Shown here piece after piece: positions 20,053 to 22,883 of a stretch of DNA of 22,883 nt. Source of the stretch: a virus; the IMG/VR virus record IMGVR_UViG_3300043438_000284, positions 1 to 22,883 of that record; one strand, given 5' to 3'. Within the stretch, counting starts at the first letter, position 1. The number at the start of each line of letters is the position of its first letter. The translations under genes and the position numbers were made by a program. The notes below the pieces were generated by a model. The model was not told where the DNA came from. It did not search any database and was given only the letters and a program-made list of their open reading frames with translations.

Positions 20053-20423
20053 TTGTTGATAATCAGTTTTTATATATTACATTGGTTGTAGTGCTTTCTT
20101 TTTTGAGCATTTTATTGGGTACCCTGCTAGTATTGTCTAGAAACAAAAATAAAAGTCTTAGCAACATAGTTTCCAATCGTGAAGAAATTGCTAATGAATC
20201 ATACATTAAGTTCTTAAATACTTCTAGAGATGATGCATTTAACTACATTGTAGAGGTTCAAGATAAAGTTAGTAACTTTGCAAGCAAGGTTGAGCCACAG
20301 CTTAACTATTTTAATACTTATGGTAAGGCAGTTCCAAGTCCACACACAATTATATTAGAGGAAATAGACTCTGCATATAAGGAACTTAAAACTATCTTGC
20401 CAGAGGAAAACAAGGAGAAATAA
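20049..20423 (+). CDS. Membrane-anchored coiled-coil-like protein (spanin- or holin-accessory-like)
   Basis: 124 residues: a strongly hydrophobic helix at 6-32 (LYITLVVVLSFLSILLGTLLVL), a KNKNKSL basic turn, then a helical charged body to the end. One N-terminal span with a long helical tail is a layout common among lysis-accessory and host-membrane phage proteins. AGGAGAG lies upstream of the ATG. The end leads, with AAGGAG, into the holin-like gene four bases later. Confidence 0.65.
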   Translation: MIVDNQFLYITLVVVLSFLSILLGTLLVLSRNKNKSLSNIVSNREEIANESYIKFLNTSRDDAFNYIVEVQDKVSNFASKVEPQLNYFNTYGKAVPSPHTIILEEIDSAYKELKTILPEENKEK

Positions 20424-20426
20424 AAA

Positions 20427-20747
20427 ATGAATACAAAGAATATCAAAGCAGCACTAGATTCATATGCACGTAACCTACTTGGTGTTGTGCTAGCACTAAT
20501 TACAACCACCATGACAAGTACTGGATTGGCATCGCCACTAGACTTTGGCACTGGTGAATGGCTAACAGTAGCTAATGGACTATGGGCAGCAGCTATCCCA
20601 ACAGTCTTGCGCTACATTAACAAGCAAGATCCAGCATTTGGACTTGTTGCTGAGGTAGTAGCTAAAGAAGCCTCTAAGAAGCTCTCAGAGGCTGCTAAGA
20701 AGGCTTCTGCAAAGAAGCCAGTAGCAAAGAAGTCTGCAAACAAGTAG
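20427..20747 (+). CDS. Holin-like protein with a lysine/alanine-rich tail
   Basis: 106 residues. Two hydrophobic segments, about 15-35 (NLLGVVLALITTTMTSTGLA) and 46-62 (TVANGLWAAAIPTVLRYI), are followed by NKQDPAFG and a basic tail of Lys/Ala repeats (KKASAKKPVAKKSANK). The arrangement matches a frequent actinophage holin type, in which the charged C terminus stays inside. It could release the two lysins. A histone-like DNA-binding tail is the alternative reading of the basic end. It closes the operon: a GC-rich terminator follows. Confidence 0.7.
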   Translation: MNTKNIKAALDSYARNLLGVVLALITTTMTSTGLASPLDFGTGEWLTVANGLWAAAIPTVLRYINKQDPAFGLVAEVVAKEASKKLSEAAKKASAKKPVAKKSANK

Positions 20748-20764
20748 ACCTTCTATAAGGATTG

Positions 20765-20789
20765 GGCGGGTCAGAGATGGCCCGCCTTT
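20765..20789 (+). terminator. Rho-independent terminator
   Basis: GGCGGGTC (20765-20772) pairs with GGCCCGCC (20779-20786) over 8 bp with one T-G wobble, a six-base loop, and then TTT. This is the only strongly GC-rich stem of this kind in the window; the T tract is short. It ends the long plus-strand operon after the holin-like gene. Confidence 0.8.
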
Positions 20790-20791
20790 CC

Positions 20792-20799
20792 TGTATAAT
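20792..20799 (+). promoter_or_regulatory. -10 promoter element right after the terminator
   Basis: TGTATAAT contains a perfect TATAAT at 20794-20799; the TG abuts it without the usual spacer base. The -35 position falls in the terminator loop and is poor. The predicted start (about 20806) is only four bases before ATG 20810. Confidence 0.5.
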
Positions 20800-20809
20800 G
20801 GGAAGTAGT

Positions 20810-21505
20810 ATGGACGTAGTATATATTTGTAAACCAGGGGATAACGAAGAGCTAAGATACTCAATTAGATCTGTTGTTAAAAACTTACCACACGATAAAA
20901 TCTGGGTAGTTGGTGGAAAGCCAGGCTGGTATACTGGAAACCACATCCCTGTTAGTCAGAATAGATCAAAGTATGTCAATGCTAAAAATAATCTAAGAGC
21001 TATATGTAACAGCCCTGAAATTTCAGAATCATTTATCTTAATGAATGATGACTTTTATATAATAAACAAAATTGACACACTTCCAAATACCCATGGTGGT
21101 TTTTTATTAGACAAAATAAACAATTATAAAATAAACAATGGTGTTGATCCTAATATAAGTGCTTACGGTAAGATGCTAATAAAAACAGAATCATTAATTT
21201 ATCGTAAACTTAAAACTAAAGTTATAAATTATGAGCTTCATGTTCCAATGATTATGGAAAAGAAAAAGTTGTCAAAAATTATTTTATTAGATGGGCTATG
21301 GAGATCGGTTTATGGCAATTTTTATAATGTGGGTGGAATAGAAATGGATGATGTTAAAGTATATGGATTAAATTCCAAACAAAAATCATATGACATTACC
21401 AACCTAAGATATGACTATCTATCTAGCAATGATGATTCGTTTAAAGAAATAAAAAGATTGATCCTAGATAGTAGGTTTAGATCTAAGTCCGTCTATGAGA
21501 TTTAA
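20810..21505 (+). CDS. Stealth-like/GT-A-type sugar transferase
   Basis: I choose ATG 20810 rather than TTG 20762, which lies in the terminator. The 231 residues open MDVVYICKPGDNEELRYSIR, continue with KIWVVGGKPGW, HIPV and ESFILMNDDFYII (D80/D81). This order mirrors the conserved regions of Stealth-type capsule phosphotransferases and GT-A glycosyltransferases: a strand with ELRYS, an IxxVG turn, and a DD metal site. It would transfer a sugar or sugar phosphate onto a surface polymer or a virion protein. Its 3' end overlaps that of the opposing glycosyltransferase by 42 bases. Base composition is more AT-rich than its neighbours. Confidence 0.75.
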   Translation: MDVVYICKPGDNEELRYSIRSVVKNLPHDKIWVVGGKPGWYTGNHIPVSQNRSKYVNAKNNLRAICNSPEISESFILMNDDFYIINKIDTLPNTHGGFLLDKINNYKINNGVDPNISAYGKMLIKTESLIYRKLKTKVINYELHVPMIMEKKKLSKIILLDGLWRSVYGNFYNVGGIEMDDVKVYGLNSKQKSYDITNLRYDYLSSNDDSFKEIKRLILDSRFRSKSVYEI

Positions 21506-22525
21506 ATACTGTGGTTTTAATTTTTCTACAGAAAAATTTTGTTGAGCTATCTCAAATGCTTGGTTTTTTAATTCATGTTTTAGATTACTATCTAAGTTAA
21601 TATATTCATCAATCAATTTAGCTAAATTTCTAGGATCTGCTGACAATAAAGCTATCTTCGTTTTAGCCATAAAAAATCCATCACTATGTGTTGCTGTAAG
21701 CCATTTACTTGGAAGAATTTGATTGTTTGGTGATATATCAGTCATAAAAACTGGCATTGCACTAAAAAGAGCTTCATTCATTGGAAGACAAAGTCCAGCA
21801 TATTTACGAGGCAATACCATGCCATCAAAACCATTATACATATCTTCACGATTAGCAGGATTGCCAACTTCAATCTTAAGCCTTGAATCTGTTGGTACTG
21901 TATCTATTGGCGTTTGGCTTTGAATAACAAGTTCGTAGTCAGCCTTTGAGTATTTAAGCATAGCCATAATTGTTTCTGTACCGTTTCGATCACGTGCGGC
22001 TCTTCTGCCACCTATGTGCAGCAATCTGTTGTGATCTTTAGATAAATTATTTTCTTTTATTTTGCTAAACAATAAATCATTGGTTGGTGGTGGTAAATGT
22101 ATAATCTTACATCTTTTACCAAACATAGACCTTACACGATCAATATTCCACAAACTTGGAGCAAGCAGAATATCTGCAAGTGGTGCCCTTGGAACAGAAA
22201 GATTTTCAAACAACTCATAGTTATATTGTAAGATGGTTGTAATTCCACGTGCTTTGGCTTTTAAAACTAGAGTGTCGCTATAAAATACTTCACAACTTAA
22301 AACAACGTCTAGTCCATTTAAAAATTCTTCAACAAGACTGTCTTCTGGGAATCCAAAACTGTTTATAACATTTCTTCCAGCATACCATTCTGGATGTTGT
22401 TTATTTTCATTAAAAGGTGTAGAGTCAATAAGAAGAATCTTTTCTGGGTTTAGCATTTCTACAAGTTCCCTTGTTTGATTTCCTAGTCCAGTATTATCAG
22501 ACCTAGCAATAATTCCCAGACTCAT
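21464..22525 (-). CDS. GT4-like glycosyltransferase
   Basis: 353 residues on the minus strand. It has the two-domain GT-B pattern: an N-terminal SLGIIARSDNTGLGNQTREL with the GNQT/GLG loop, a middle LLHIGGRRAARDRNGTETIM that opens the nucleotide-sugar-binding half, and GLCLPMNEALFSAMPVFMT near residue 265, the EALFSAMP helix typical of group 1 transferases. It would add a sugar from a nucleotide donor, in the cytosol. The start overlaps the upstream nucleotidyltransferase stop (ATGA), so the two are coupled. The shared role with the facing Stealth-like gene is inferred from position. Confidence 0.88.
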   Translation of the reverse strand: MSLGIIARSDNTGLGNQTRELVEMLNPEKILLIDSTPFNENKQHPEWYAGRNVINSFGFPEDSLVEEFLNGLDVVLSCEVFYSDTLVLKAKARGITTILQYNYELFENLSVPRAPLADILLAPSLWNIDRVRSMFGKRCKIIHLPPPTNDLLFSKIKENNLSKDHNRLLHIGGRRAARDRNGTETIMAMLKYSKADYELVIQSQTPIDTVPTDSRLKIEVGNPANREDMYNGFDGMVLPRKYAGLCLPMNEALFSAMPVFMTDISPNNQILPSKWLTATHSDGFFMAKTKIALLSADPRNLAKLIDEYINLDSNLKHELKNQAFEIAQQNFSVEKLKPQYLNLIDGLRSKPTI

Positions 22526-22883
22526 AGATCCATCTCTTTATATAGTTGCTTCAATCCCTTTAGTGTTCCAATGTCCATATATTTGCCACCTGGCTTTACT
22601 GCTCTGATGTCAGCACTGTTGGATAACCATTCTTTTAGTTGTTTTCCAGGGTGGTCTAGAGTTGTGTCTAAGTGTTTAATCATGTCTTTACTAAACATCA
22701 TGGTTCCCCACATGTCTAGGTAATCACAATTTTCTACCTTATCTTCAGACTGAATCACTTTATTGCCAGACAATAATACCTGCCCAACACGACCCTTTAA
22801 CTCATCTGTGCATTCCCAAACGCCCAAGACTAAGTCGGCATCTGTCTCTTTCATCATTTCTTTATAAATGTTTACTGGTGTAT
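22522..22883 (-). CDS. Sugar nucleotidyltransferase, C-terminal fragment (5' end beyond the window)
   Basis: The frame stays open to the window edge, reading TPVNIYKEMMKETDADLVLG before the ATG at 22857, so the gene starts outside. The visible part of about 120 residues has ADLVLGVWEC, GRVGQVLL, a DMWGTMMFSKDMI segment and a final PGGKYMDIGTLKGLKQL. This matches the second half of NDP-sugar pyrophosphorylases, where D in YMDIGT binds the metal. It would make the nucleotide sugar used by the glycosyltransferase next to it. The N-terminal GxGTR loop cannot be seen. Confidence 0.82.
   Translation of the reverse strand, partial: TPVNIYKEMMKETDADLVLGVWECTDELKGRVGQVLLSGNKVIQSEDKVENCDYLDMWGTMMFSKDMIKHLDTTLDHPGKQLKEWLSNSADIRAVKPGGKYMDIGTLKGLKQLYKEMDL

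Noticed and set aside
21523-21545. AT-rich inverted repeat as a terminator between the convergent genes
   Set aside because: The stem is only A and T and lies inside the coding region of the glycosyltransferase.

Overview
This window looks like part of the genome of a tailed double-stranded DNA phage (or a prophage-like contig) that infects an AT-rich Actinobacterium. The phage call rests on the terminase large subunit with its probable small subunit, two endolysin-type peptidoglycan hydrolases, several holin-like membrane proteins, a tRNA cluster, and very compact genes that mostly overlap by 1-30 bases. The actinobacterial host is inferred from a WhiB-family iron-sulfur protein, a leaderless-type promoter and small zinc proteins of actinophage type. 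The low GC content and the Hsp20, class II RNR, thioredoxin and MazG set would suit a freshwater actinobacterial phage, but that habitat is inference. No integrase or attachment site is visible.

Layout. 1-4.7 kb is a replication and recombination block: the C-terminal end of a DNA polymerase III alpha-like protein, MazG, a RecA-like ATPase, two PD-(D/E)XK nuclease candidates (one Cas4/RecB-like with an Fe-S cysteine set), a RuvC-like resolvase and small zinc proteins. 4.7-7.5 kb holds a DUF1599-type gene and the packaging genes. 7.6-9.9 kb is an adenosylcobalamin-dependent ribonucleotide reductase with its thioredoxin, behind its own promoter. 9.9-12.8 kb has a secreted proline-rich protein that appears to start at ATT, two small membrane proteins, and a proteasome/HslV-like Ntn hydrolase behind a perfect consensus promoter. 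12.85-14.0 kb is a tRNA cluster (Asn, Gly, Asp, then a DUF6065-type gene, then Thr). 14.1-16.1 kb has Hsp20, an M23-type lysin and an amidase-type lysin, the latter two each with a peptidoglycan-binding domain. 16.1-20.75 kb is a run of small genes: FmdB-like zinc ribbon, nuclease, a double-Tudor protein behind a leaderless-type promoter, a SLOG-like protein, WhiB, membrane proteins and a holin candidate. A terminator follows. 20.8-22.88 kb is a sugar/glycan module: a Stealth-like transferase on the plus strand converges on a GT4-like glycosyltransferase and a sugar nucleotidyltransferase fragment on the minus strand.

Regulation. Nearly every gap long enough holds a sigma-70/SigA-type -10, often of the extended TGnTATAAT form. 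Several of these are followed at once by a small 5' hairpin. The most notable control region lies before the Ntn hydrolase. There, two arms of an exact inverted repeat would hide the ribosome binding site in read-through transcripts but not in transcripts from the gene's own promoter.
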